Assembly (NCBI GenBank): GCA_016705125.1
Contig: JADIYW010000010.1
Span: 30,798 to 94,797, forward strand
Reading direction: 5' to 3'
From: Bacteroidota bacterium
GTDB taxonomy: Bacteria; Bacteroidota; Bacteroidia; Chitinophagales; JADIYW01
Length of the DNA stretch: 64,000 nt
Shown: one piece after another, positions 45,121 to 53,262 of the stretch
Position numbering within the stretch: the first letter of the stretch is position 1
How the letters are laid out: every line of letters starts with the position of its first letter
The notes under the pieces: generated by a model
The model's database searches: none
What the model saw: the letters and a program-made list of their open reading frames with translations, nothing else
Told to the model about the DNA's origin: nothing
Position numbers and translations under genes: made by a program

Positions 45121-46095
45121 CTAATAATTTCTTTCTGTAATATAATCTACCAATTCCTTTAAATTATTGTGTGCCTCATTTGCTGGCATAGTATTTAATA
45201 TTGCAAACGCTTTTTCTTTGTATTCGTACATCTTTTGTTGCGTATATTCAATGCCACCACTTTTAATTACATATTGTATTAGTTCGTTTACTCTTACTTT
45301 GTCTTCATTATGATTTTTGATGGTATTAATTATCCACTTTTTCGTGTCTTTGTCTGCATGATTGAGTGCGTAAATCAGCGGTAATGTCATTTTTCTTTCT
45401 TTTATGTCGATGCCTCTTGGTTTGCCAATTTCCTTTTCGCCAAAATCAAACAAATCGTCTTTTATCTGAAATGCCATGCCAATATATTCGCCCATTTGTC
45501 GTATTTGAGCAATCAGATTTTCGTCAGTAGAGGCAGAAGCCGCACCTGTTTCGCAAGCAGCAGAAATTAAAGAGGCAGTTTTGTTTCTAATAATTTCATA
45601 GTAAATAGATTCATCAATGTCTAATTTACGGGCTTTTTCCATTTGCATCAATTCCCCTTCACTCATCTGCTTTATGGCGGTGGAAACGATATGTAGGAGT
45701 TTGTATTGGTTTGTGTCTAATGCATAAAGTAGACCACGAGAAAGAAAATAATCACCCACCAAAACGGCTATTTTATTTTTCCATAAAGCATTTACTGAAA
45801 AAAAACCTCTTCGCTCATTCGCATCATCTACTACATCATCATGTACCAAGGTAGCAGTATGTAACAATTCGATTAGGGAAGCACCGACATAAGTGCTTTC
45901 ATTTATTTGACCCACCATTTTGGCAACCAAAAAAATAAACATCGGACGGATCTGTTTTCCCTTTCGTTGGATAATATAATAGGTTACTTTGTCCAGCAAT
46001 GGAACCTCACTACGCATAATATCGCGAAATTTTTTTTCAAAAATTCCGAGCTCCGCTTCTATTGGTGCTTTAAATTCTATGCTTTTTGATGACAT
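45121..46095 (-). CDS. Trans-polyprenyl diphosphate synthase (octaprenyl-type)
   Basis: The 324-residue enzyme has the first Asp-rich motif DDVVDDANERRG near residue 91 and the second DDLFDFGEKEIGKP near 213. Both bind the diphosphate through Mg2+. GKQIRPMFIFLVAKM and KTASLISAACETGA are family marks. It extends FPP with isopentenyl-PP to a long chain used for menaquinone or cell-wall carriers. Long-chain products are expected as no bulky residue lies directly before the first motif, but chain length is not certain. It appears monocistronic and divergent from the hydrolase at 46224. Confidence 0.9.
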   Translation of the reverse strand: MSSKSIEFKAPIEAELGIFEKKFRDIMRSEVPLLDKVTYYIIQRKGKQIRPMFIFLVAKMVGQINESTYVGASLIELLHTATLVHDDVVDDANERRGFFSVNALWKNKIAVLVGDYFLSRGLLYALDTNQYKLLHIVSTAIKQMSEGELMQMEKARKLDIDESIYYEIIRNKTASLISAACETGAASASTDENLIAQIRQMGEYIGMAFQIKDDLFDFGEKEIGKPRGIDIKERKMTLPLIYALNHADKDTKKWIINTIKNHNEDKVRVNELIQYVIKSGGIEYTQQKMYEYKEKAFAILNTMPANEAHNNLKELVDYITERNY

Positions 46096-46223
46096 ATTTG
46101 GTTTATATTTGTCTTAAAAAAAAAGATAAAATTTGAATTAAAATGATTTACTCTTTTTGTTTTAAGATTCGGAAATAAAGGTAATCTTTAAACAAAAATT
46201 ATTTATATAAAAAATGTCAATAA

Positions 46224-47072
46224 ATGATCGTTCATAAAAATATAATCCTTTCGGGTAGTAAAGAAAAGCCAATCTTGCTTGATTTTTATTACAAACGAAC
46301 CGGAAAGCCAAAACCAATCCTTATATTTTCGCACGGCTTCAAAGGCTTTAAAGATTGGGGTCATTTCGATTTGCTTGCACAAGCCTTTGCTGATGCCGGA
46401 TTTATTTTCGTAAAATTTAATTTTTCCTATAACGGCACCACACCAAAACAGCCAATTGATTTTGCCGATTTGGAAGCATTCGGAAACAATAATTATTCTA
46501 TTGAGCTCGACGACTTGGGTTGTGTAATTGAGTATGTTTTGAAAAAACAACCTTATATTTTAAATAAAGAATTCGATTTCTCAAAATTGTATTTATTAGG
46601 ACATAGTCGTGGTGGAGGTATTTCTATTTTAAAAGCAGCTGAAGATAAACGAGTAACCAAACTCATTACCTGGGCATCAGTTAGCCAATTTGGACAATTT
46701 TTGCCTTCCGACAATATCGAAGAGTGGAAAAAGGATGGTGTAATACATACTTTTAATTCGCGGACCAAACAAAATATGCCTTTATATTTTCAGTTGATGC
46801 AAGATTTGGTTGAAAATGCAGACAGATTAGATATTCTTAATTTATTGCCATCCATTCATTGCCCTTTTTTAATCGTGCATGGAACCAACGACACCACCGT
46901 TCCTTTGGAAATGGCTATGCAATTAAAAGAAAAATCGGTAACAGGTGAATTAAAAATTATAGAAAATGCTGATCATACTTTTGGAGGCAAACATCCATGG
47001 GTCGACGAGCAATTGCCACTATTTACTCAAGAAGCCATTAAGGCTTCTGTGGCTTTTTTGAAGGAACAGTAG
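46224..47072 (+). CDS. Alpha/beta hydrolase
   Basis: The 282-residue protein is a cytosolic alpha/beta-fold hydrolase. It has an oxyanion-hole phrase (IFSHGFKGFKDWGHFD), the nucleophile elbow GHSRGGG (Ser) near residue 128, an Asp loop in VHGTNDTTVPLE, and the His in NADHTFGGKHPW. Esterase or dienelactone-hydrolase-like peptide activity is possible; the substrate cannot be named. Its 3' end overlaps the convergent hypothetical gene by 35 bp, so the two stop codons lie inside each other's frame. Confidence 0.85.
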   Translation: MIVHKNIILSGSKEKPILLDFYYKRTGKPKPILIFSHGFKGFKDWGHFDLLAQAFADAGFIFVKFNFSYNGTTPKQPIDFADLEAFGNNNYSIELDDLGCVIEYVLKKQPYILNKEFDFSKLYLLGHSRGGGISILKAAEDKRVTKLITWASVSQFGQFLPSDNIEEWKKDGVIHTFNSRTKQNMPLYFQLMQDLVENADRLDILNLLPSIHCPFLIVHGTNDTTVPLEMAMQLKEKSVTGELKIIENADHTFGGKHPWVDEQLPLFTQEAIKASVAFLKEQ

Positions 47073-47691
47073 GAGGTATCAAAAGTGTTTTATACCAGGC
47101 CAACCATTTCTGTTGTAAAGCTTTTAAGTCGGCCATGGCTGGATTCATTTTTACACGTCCATTATCCAAGCCCGATATTCTTCTCAGCAGCCAATCCGCT
47201 CTTCCGGCTACTATATAAAGGTCGTCATCTACATAAAAAGCAATACCATTTCGCTTCATTTCACCCGTTTTCACGCGCTCCCAAATTACCACATCATTCG
47301 CATCTGTAAGGCCTACATAAGAGGTGTCCGTTATTCTTTTTATTAGCTCTGGAATTATACTTTGATAATTGGAGTCCAAGACCAGCCAATAACTGGCTCT
47401 AAACAGGTAATCAAATGAAGGGTGATTATCAATTTTATTCAAAATAAAAGGTGCTGTATAGGTTTTTATTTCTTTACGTACATTTTCGGCATACGGCGAA
47501 ATGCCATAAACGTTCCAATAGTCTTTTTTCAAAAAAGCAATGGTTTTGGCAGTCGGACTCGGCAAACTAGCTTCTGGCAAATAGGCTGGCAAACTGTCGC
47601 CAGTTTTGGCTTCCGCAACATGAATAGAACAAAAACAACAAATAAAAAAACGTATTCCAAACAAATAATTATGCCACCGGCGGATTACCAT
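47038..47691 (-). CDS. Exported protein of unknown function
   Basis: From ATG 47691 the protein has 217 residues with a signal peptide (LFGIRFFICCFCSIHVAEA). The frame stays open far upstream to 47949, but that part is an out-of-frame reading of the Q/N-rich end of ricT, so the internal ATG is taken. The mature part includes YLPEASLPSPTAKTIAFLKKDYWNVYGIS and IPELIKRITDTSYVGLTDANDVVIWERVK and is unrecognised. It starts 23 bp inside the end of the RicT-like gene (same strand) and is likely co-translated with it. In some relatives a GldH lipoprotein follows this gene; this product is not clearly GldH. Confidence 0.65.
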   Translation of the reverse strand: MVIRRWHNYLFGIRFFICCFCSIHVAEAKTGDSLPAYLPEASLPSPTAKTIAFLKKDYWNVYGISPYAENVRKEIKTYTAPFILNKIDNHPSFDYLFRASYWLVLDSNYQSIIPELIKRITDTSYVGLTDANDVVIWERVKTGEMKRNGIAFYVDDDLYIVAGRADWLLRRISGLDNGRVKMNPAMADLKALQQKWLAWYKTLLIPPTVPSKKPQKP

Positions 47692-49021
47692 CCTTTGGTT
47701 TATTATTTTGCTGATTTCTATTTTGATGCTGTGCATTGTTATTTGGTCTGTTGTGTTGCTTATTTCGTTGTCCATTTTGTGGGTTATTATTCCCATTGTT
47801 TGGTTTGTTTTGAGGCTGATTCTGATTCTGATAGTTTGGTTTTGTTTGTTGTTGCTGTTGTCCTCCTTTATTGCCTTGCAAATGTTGTTCCGATTTATTG
47901 TTTTGGAAAGGTTTTTTCTTATTATTTTTATTTTTTCCACTTCTTTCAAGCGATTGCAACGAAATATGACCTACCACATCTGCATATTCTATCACTTCTT
48001 CCTTTTCCTCTACTTCTGCTATTTCTACCAAATCTTTGGGTTTTTTGCCCAATTTATTCATTTCCAATATCGTTTTTACGGTATCAATAGGTACAGGATA
48101 GAAAGTGCCCGTTTTTGGATAAGCATAATAAATCATGCCTTTCAACACATCCGTTTTTACCGAGTAAGCCACGCCTGCTTCGGTTTCTATCATATCCGCT
48201 TTTTCAGGAAAATGCTTCAATGCGTCCAAATAGGAATCCAATTCAAAGTTCAGACAACATTTAAGCCTGCCACACTGTCCAGATAGCTTCGATTGGTTAA
48301 TCGATAAATTTTGGTAGCGCGCCGCTGAAGTATTTACAGATTTAAAAGAAGTGAGCCACGATGAGCAACACAATTCCCTGCCACAAGCGCCAATTCCGCC
48401 TACTCTGCCAGCCTCTTGACGTGCACCAATTTGTCGCATTTCTATACGCACTTTAAATTCTGCAGCCAATACTTTTATCAACTCTCTAAAATCCACTCTA
48501 CCGTCGGCGGTATAATAAAAAGTGGCTTTTTTACAGTCTGCCTGAAATTCTACATCGCCCAATTTCATTTGCAAACCTAGGTTTCTAGCCAATATTCGCG
48601 CCGAAAGCATCGTTTCCTTTTCCTTCGACCGAGCGTCGTCCATCAATTTTAGTTCGTTTTCACGGGCTATTCTGAGTATCGATTTTATCTCTTCATCGTC
48701 CTCTTTCACCTTGTATTTTTTCATTTGGATTTTCACCAACTCGCCACTCAGCGATATTTTGCCCAAATCGTAGCCGCTTGCCGCCTCTACAATTACCATA
48801 TCGCCTGTGTATAATTCTAAGTTTTTGTCGTTTCTATAATACCCTTTTCGGGCACCATTTTTAAAACTCAACTCATAAATATTAAATTTTTGACTTGGCA
48901 AACCTAAGTCCGACAGCCAATCATAAACTTCCATTTTCGAACAACCACCACTCTCGCAATGCCCATTACTCCTGCAACCGCTAGGCGTGCCGCTTGATGT
49001 ACCACAACTTCCACAACTCAT
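47669..49021 (-). CDS. RicT/PSP1-like protein with Cys-rich head and Q/N-rich tail
   Basis: The 450-residue protein opens with a Cys cluster (MSCGSCGTSSG, CRSNGHCESGGC). The PSP1 region follows with VIVEAASGYDLGKI and the conserved GGIGACGRELCCSSWL and SGQCGRLKCCLNFEL, whose Cys in RicT hold Fe-S clusters. From about residue 355 the sequence is low-complexity K/N/Q (QQQQQTKPNYQNQNQPQNKPNNGNNN), ending GNPPVA. In Bacillus the RicAFT complex aids RNase Y mRNA processing. Only the RicT-like part is seen here. It starts a short run with the exported protein at 47038. The tail could be a disordered RNA-contact region. Confidence 0.85.
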   Translation of the reverse strand: MSCGSCGTSSGTPSGCRSNGHCESGGCSKMEVYDWLSDLGLPSQKFNIYELSFKNGARKGYYRNDKNLELYTGDMVIVEAASGYDLGKISLSGELVKIQMKKYKVKEDDEEIKSILRIARENELKLMDDARSKEKETMLSARILARNLGLQMKLGDVEFQADCKKATFYYTADGRVDFRELIKVLAAEFKVRIEMRQIGARQEAGRVGGIGACGRELCCSSWLTSFKSVNTSAARYQNLSINQSKLSGQCGRLKCCLNFELDSYLDALKHFPEKADMIETEAGVAYSVKTDVLKGMIYYAYPKTGTFYPVPIDTVKTILEMNKLGKKPKDLVEIAEVEEKEEVIEYADVVGHISLQSLERSGKNKNNKKKPFQNNKSEQHLQGNKGGQQQQQTKPNYQNQNQPQNKPNNGNNNPQNGQRNKQHNRPNNNAQHQNRNQQNNKPKDGNPPVA

Positions 49022-49146
49022 TTTATATATTTTTCCTTACAAATATCCACAAAATTAATTGAAATCCTATTCACGAATGTTGGTAAACGAAAAAGAAGTG
49101 GCACAATACCATATAAAATTGGCTTTATTACCAATATATTTTTTTT

Positions 49147-49255
49147 GGCCTTACCACAAGGGTCGGGCTTTGCGCTTATATCTTTTTTGCCTTTCTTCAC
49201 TTCCAAACAAAAAAAAGGATACCGCTCCAATCCCTAAGGCAGGAGAATGTAATAA
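49147..49255 (-). repeat. Structured intergenic repeat, copy 2
   Basis: Read on the minus strand, AGGGATTGGAGCGG (49235-49222) is followed by ATCCTTTTTT, which pairs with AAAAAAGAT further on. GCCCGACC (49168-49161) and a CCTTGTGGTAAGG hairpin then follow. The same order of blocks is found at 33603-33670. It lies downstream of holB on the same strand. Confidence 0.6.
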
Positions 49256-49338
49256 TGAAGCAATAAAATAATTAGCGAATTAGCGAATGAAATAATTTGG
49301 AAATGTTGGGGGGATTTGTAAATGTATAGAAGATTATC

Positions 49339-49544
49339 TATCGGTTGTGTGTCCTCACCAACCGAAAAATCAAATTCATCAATACCATTTTTGAAATATA
49401 AATAATAAAGCACTACTCTAGGTATAATTTAATGGCAATTTTGACAAATACCATTTTACTATTTCCATTTATTCCTTGCGTTTATGAAATAAATCTATTG
49501 TATAAAATCAATTTATTTTCGGTTGGTGAGGACACCAACCGATA
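49339..49544. repeat. REPIN-like element: two inverted CGGTTGGTG palindromes
   Basis: TTTTCGGTTGGTGAGGACAC...CCGAT (49516-49544) and its near-perfect reverse complement (49339-49367) flank about 148 bp. Each palindrome alone folds with 9-bp arms (CGGTTGGTG/CACCAACCG) around an AGGA loop; the left copy carries one or two changes. Two REP sequences in inverted order form the usual REPIN layout. Confidence 0.6.
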
Positions 49545-49575
49545 GGAAATGCTTAATGACTCGTTTTACATTTTT

Positions 49576-49700
49576 AACCGCAAAGCAAGCAAAGTTGTTA
49601 CACAAAGTTCGCAAAAGTGTACAAAGTTAAATCTTGTTTCTTGATTCTTCCCTCTCTTTGTGCCTTCTTTGCGTATATTTTCTTTGCGTCCTTTGCGGTT
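49576..49700. repeat. Inverted-repeat element with AACCGCAAAG ends
   Basis: AACCGCAAAGCAAGCAAAG at 49576-49594 is matched by the reverse complement of 49682-49700 (16 of 19 bases). The interior holds further imperfect TTTGCG/CGCAAA tracts. This looks like a small non-coding dispersed repeat, with no transposase gene. Confidence 0.5.
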
Positions 49701-49820
49701 TAGTATTTTTTTAAATCTGTTTTTCAAAAACCAAATTCGTAAAGGTGAACAAATTAAATCTTGCTTCTTGATTCTAGCTTCTCACATCTAGTTTCAAACT
49801 TCTCATTTCTATCTTCACAA

Positions 49821-50975
49821 CTATCCAATCCGCTCCACCCAACTTTCAGTAGAAATTGGTTTGCCACGCAATATTTTTTCCATTTGTATCGAAAGATTAA
49901 GCAGGGTAATTTTTGGGTTGCAATTTCGCTCGATAGCATAATGGCATTTTTCAATTAAAGGCACCAAAAGGTATAGTTTTTCTTCATTTAAAAAACGACT
50001 CATTCTTTCTGCAAGCTGTTTTTCTGAATGGGTAAATTTGGCGTTTAATTGGTTGGAAAACTTTAAAATCATACACTCCCTGAGAAAATGCAAATAGTAC
50101 TCCAAAAATTGTTTGATGTGTTCACGGCCTTTCCCCGCTTTTTTTTCCATAAAAGAGACAAGCTCTGAAGCATTATTATTCAAGGTAAAAGTGAGCCAAT
50201 CTTTTAAATCTTGATCAAATGGATCATCTTCATTTTCTACTAACAAAAGTGCTTCACGAAAATTGCCATCAGCTAAAAAGGCAATTCGTTGCGCCTTTTC
50301 CGCTTCTACTTGATATTGGTTTATCAATGCGGCTGAAATATCCTTATCTTCAATTCTATTAATTTTAGTTATCTGAGTCCTCGATAAAATAGTGGGTAAA
50401 ATATCCTCTTGGTTTTCGGCCACCAAAATAATAATAGTATTGGCTGGTGGTTCTTCAATTAATTTAAGTAAAATATTTCCTTCCTTTTTTAGTGCTTCTG
50501 GTTTCCAAATAATAGATACTCTATATTTTCCTTCATAATTTTTAAAGGAAAGTTTGCGCAAAATATTCTTTGCCTCCAAAGCCGTAATATTGCCTTGCTT
50601 ATTTTCTGCTTTTATTTTTTGAAGCCAATCATATTCATTTAAATAAGGGTTTTCGAGTACTGATTTTCTGAATTCAGCAATCCAATCATCACTCAAAGGA
50701 GGTTTTCCCTCTTTTTTTCCAATTACGGGAAACGTAAAATGGATATCTGGATGTATCATTTTTTTTGCCTTCTGACAAGCACCACAAATACCACACGAGT
50801 CGGTTTCTGTGGGTTTTTCGCAGTTTATTAATTGTGCAAATGCAATTGCCATAGCCAAAGCGCCATTTCCCTCTGGGCCTATAAAAAGCTGGGCATGAGG
50901 AATTTTTTCCGACTTAACCACATCCAAAAGGTGTGATTTTAAATTAGCGTGACCAATAATTTGACTAAATTGCAT
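49821..50975 (-). CDS. holB: DNA polymerase III delta' subunit
   Basis: From ATG 50975 the protein has 384 residues. The frame extends to 51032, but MQFSQIIGHANLK is the usual start. The P-loop region reads GPEGNGALAMAIAFA, lacking the Lys/Thr of a working Walker A, as expected for delta', which does not hydrolyse ATP. A Zn-binding CGICGACQKAKKM stretch lies near 75. The clamp-loader SRC-like arginine is in TILSRTQI. It would form the clamp loader with DnaX and HolA, neither in the window. Lies alone on the minus strand. Confidence 0.9.
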   Translation of the reverse strand: MQFSQIIGHANLKSHLLDVVKSEKIPHAQLFIGPEGNGALAMAIAFAQLINCEKPTETDSCGICGACQKAKKMIHPDIHFTFPVIGKKEGKPPLSDDWIAEFRKSVLENPYLNEYDWLQKIKAENKQGNITALEAKNILRKLSFKNYEGKYRVSIIWKPEALKKEGNILLKLIEEPPANTIIILVAENQEDILPTILSRTQITKINRIEDKDISAALINQYQVEAEKAQRIAFLADGNFREALLLVENEDDPFDQDLKDWLTFTLNNNASELVSFMEKKAGKGREHIKQFLEYYLHFLRECMILKFSNQLNAKFTHSEKQLAERMSRFLNEEKLYLLVPLIEKCHYAIERNCNPKITLLNLSIQMEKILRGKPISTESWVERIG

Positions 50976-51193
50976 AATTGATTTCCTTATCGCAAAAATG
51001 CAATTTTTTTTACGAAAAAATAGAATTGACAAGATTTAATGCAAATTGTAAGGTGATTTTGAATGAAATTGAGCAATTTGAATTAGATTTTTACAATAGT
51101 AATTTCATAACTATTTTAGGGAATCTATTATTTGCAACTCAACTTCATCAAATCTTAAATCTAAAATTAAAATTCTTAAATCATAAATTCTGT

Positions 51194-51850
51194 TTAGTCT
51201 TTTCGTACAAGTATGTGTTGTGCTACCTTTTTTGATAAATTGATTAGTTGCTTATTTGCCAGTATTTGAACCGAATCATCAAAGGAAAAGGCTGTATTTA
51301 CAAGTATTTTTTTGCCAATTGTAAGCTCACTTTCTTCCAAGAATTTTAGGAAATTTTCATCATCAAGCGAAACACCTAAAATAGTGGCAGTTTCTCCTTT
51401 TAGTAATTCCGCTAGTGGAAATTGTTCGCGGGTTTCCATGGTACCTTCCTTGTCTGGAATGGGGTCGCCATGTGGATCCCATTTTGGATTGCCCAAAAAA
51501 TGCTCCAATCTGTCTATTAATTTTTCGGAATGAATATGTTCTAATTGTTCGGCTACCACATGCACTTCGCTCCAAGTAAACTGTAGTTTTTCTACTAAAA
51601 ATACTTCCCATAATCGGTGTTTTCTAACTAGGTCGATTGCCCTCTTTCTGCCTAAATTGGTTAAAATAACGCCTTGATATTTTTTATAATCAACCAAATC
51701 CATGCCTTCCAAACGTTGCATCATATCGGTTATCGATGCAGATTTTACATTCATGTATTTTGCCAATTCAGTAGTTGTAATTCTATTGTTTTCATTTTGA
51801 GATAAATGAAAAATGGATTTTAAGTAATTTTCAATTATAATTGACAGCAT
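51194..51850 (-). CDS. DtxR/MntR-family metal-dependent regulator
   Basis: The 218-residue protein has an N-terminal winged helix (IENYLKSIFHLSQNENNRITTTELAKYMNVKSASITDMMQRL) and a dimerisation region with metal-site His/Glu (RKHRLWEVFLVEKL, WSEVHVVAEQLEHIHSEKLIDRLE). The C-terminus is a FeoA/SH3-like domain. The residues fit an iron- or manganese-responsive repressor. A perfect 11-bp palindrome covers its promoter (51862-51887), so it probably regulates itself. No transporter gene is adjacent. The metal (Fe or Mn) cannot be fixed from sequence; the C-terminal domain suggests an IdeR-like type. Confidence 0.9.
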   Translation of the reverse strand: MLSIIIENYLKSIFHLSQNENNRITTTELAKYMNVKSASITDMMQRLEGMDLVDYKKYQGVILTNLGRKRAIDLVRKHRLWEVFLVEKLQFTWSEVHVVAEQLEHIHSEKLIDRLEHFLGNPKWDPHGDPIPDKEGTMETREQFPLAELLKGETATILGVSLDDENFLKFLEESELTIGKKILVNTAFSFDDSVQILANKQLINLSKKVAQHILVRKD

Positions 51851-51861
51851 AATTATTTAGG

Positions 51862-51887
51862 TTTGTCTAATTTTTTAATTAGACAAA
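51862..51887. promoter_or_regulatory. Operator palindrome of the DtxR-family gene
   Basis: TTTGTCTAATT, four T, then AATTAGACAAA is an uninterrupted 11-bp inverted repeat. It overlaps the -7 box of the regulator (51884-51891, minus strand) and begins 12 bp upstream of the ATG at 51850. This is the expected layout of an autoregulated DtxR/MntR gene. Confidence 0.75.
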
Positions 51888-51915
51888 TATAAATTTAGAT
51901 TTTACAATTATCAAA
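51884..51915 (-). promoter_or_regulatory. Promoter of the DtxR-family gene
   Basis: Minus-strand TTTG (51912-51915) and TATATTTG (51884-51891) are 20 bp apart, an excellent match to the Bacteroidota -33/-7 pair. The -7 box is inside the operator. Confidence 0.7.
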
Positions 51916-51997
51916 TTTACTTTAAGAAAAAGGAATAATATTTTTTGAAGTAAAAAAGCCACTACCTTTATTTTCTTAAAAAAATAAATTATAAATT

Positions 51998-53119
51998 ATG
52001 GAAAATACTTTTAAAAGTTTCTTAGCACCTAGTCGTATTTTGTTAGGTCCTGGCCCAGCAACGGTGAATCCTAGGGTTTTAAAAGCATTAAGTCAGCCTA
52101 CATTAGGTCATCTAGATCCGAATGTAATTTCGATGATGGATGAAATAAAGGCCATGTTGAGAAATTCATTTTTAACTGAGAACGAACATACTTTTGTTAT
52201 TTCTGCTCCAGGTTCGGTTGGAATGGAGTTTTCATTTGTAAATTTAATTGAGCCCGGTGAAAAAGTAATTATTTGTACCAATGGTTACTTTGGCGATAGG
52301 ATGAAACAAGTGGCCGAACGAAGTGGTGCTGAAGTGGTGGTAGTAGCAGGTGAGTGGGGCAAACCTTTGGATATCGAAAATTTAAAAATTACATTAAAAT
52401 ATAATCCTGATACGAAGTTTGTAGGATTTGTGAGTTCTGAGACTTCCACAGGCGTTAGAAATGACACAAAAGCATTGTGTGAAATAGCTAAGCAGGCTGG
52501 TTGTATTACCATTGTAGATGCTGTAACCACATTGGGTGCAACCGAATTTAGGGTCGACGAATGGGGCGTTGATATGGCATATTCTTGTAGTCAGAAAGGG
52601 TTAGGTAGTGTGCCAGGTATGTCGCCTGTTACAATCAGTCCATTGGCAGTTGAAAAAATTAAAAATAGAAAAACACCTATAACAAGTTGGTTTTTAGATC
52701 TTAACAATGTGTGGCCGTATTGGGGTAGTTTTGAAAAAAGATCCTATCATCATACTGCGCCTGTAAATAGTTTTTATGCTTTACATGAATCATTGGTAAT
52801 TTTGATGGAAGAAGGATTAGAAAATTCATGGTCGCGCCATACCAGAAACCACCTTTATTTAAGTGATGCAATGGCTACATTAGGGATGGATTTTTATGTA
52901 GAGGCGCCTTATAGATTGCCACAGTTGAATACCATTTTGTTGAAAGAGGGAATGGATGATGCAGCAATCCGTAAATCGCTATTATTGGATTATGGTATAG
53001 AAGTAGGCGCTGGACTGGGTGCTGGATTCGGTAAATTGTGGCGAATCGGATTGATGGGTTATGGTTCAAATATTGAAAATATCGACAGGCTGATGAATGC
53101 CTTGAAAATTATTTTATAA
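51998..53119 (+). CDS. Class V aminotransferase (serine/alanine-glyoxylate type)
   Basis: The 373-residue PLP enzyme starts with APSRILLGPGPATVNPRVL. Further motifs are GLVSSETSTG-like FVGFVSSETSTG, VDAVTTLGATEF and SCSQKGLGSVPG, where the Lys is the PLP Schiff base near residue 196. The final part GAGLGAGFGKLWRIGLMG is typical of serine-glyoxylate or alanine-glyoxylate aminotransferases. The natural donor/acceptor pair is not fixed. It is divergent from the DtxR gene and upstream of lon; I see no operon partner. Confidence 0.88.
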   Translation: MENTFKSFLAPSRILLGPGPATVNPRVLKALSQPTLGHLDPNVISMMDEIKAMLRNSFLTENEHTFVISAPGSVGMEFSFVNLIEPGEKVIICTNGYFGDRMKQVAERSGAEVVVVAGEWGKPLDIENLKITLKYNPDTKFVGFVSSETSTGVRNDTKALCEIAKQAGCITIVDAVTTLGATEFRVDEWGVDMAYSCSQKGLGSVPGMSPVTISPLAVEKIKNRKTPITSWFLDLNNVWPYWGSFEKRSYHHTAPVNSFYALHESLVILMEEGLENSWSRHTRNHLYLSDAMATLGMDFYVEAPYRLPQLNTILLKEGMDDAAIRKSLLLDYGIEVGAGLGAGFGKLWRIGLMGYGSNIENIDRLMNALKIIL

Positions 53120-53222
53120 AGGGATTTTATTCCTTAGCCTTAATTTCTGCCATTTTGTCCAAAAAGGAGAAGCGGCATAAATATTGATTTTATCATTAGC
53201 CTAAATAATGGAAGAAAAATTG

Positions 53223-53230
53223 TAAATTTG
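53223..53230 (+). promoter_or_regulatory. -7 box (TAAATTTG) of lon
   Basis: TAAATTTG lies 32 bp before ATG 53263; no clear -33 element. No CIRCE or sigma-32-type sequence is visible. Confidence 0.4.
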
Positions 53231-53262
53231 CACCCCATTTTAAAAATTGGTATATTTAAATT

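Larger units (their letters stand above)
49022..49820. other. 800-bp gene-free region rich in repeats
   Basis: No convincing gene lies here. It contains a structured repeat (49147-49255), a pair of inverted palindromes (49339-49544), an AACCGCAAAG element (49576-49700) and a near-identical 20-bp direct repeat of AAATCTTG-TTCTTGATTCT (49629-49648 and 49756-49775). The short TTAGCGAATTAG palindrome at 49270-49290 also occurs near 16850. Confidence 0.7.

Noticed and set aside
47422..48286. Long plus-strand frames (222 and 192 residues) opposite ricT and the exported protein
   Set aside because: They are Phe/Tyr/Ile-rich antisense readings of the N/Q-rich region with no domain.
49147..49255. Integron attC site
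   Set aside because: The blocks do not give the paired RYYYAAC/GTTRRRY core sites and no integrase or cassette gene is near.
53130..53185. Minus-strand 18-codon tail reading YLCRFSFLDKMAEIKAKE, then stop
   Set aside because: It could be a gene remnant, but stops lie directly upstream in frame and there is too little sequence to support it.
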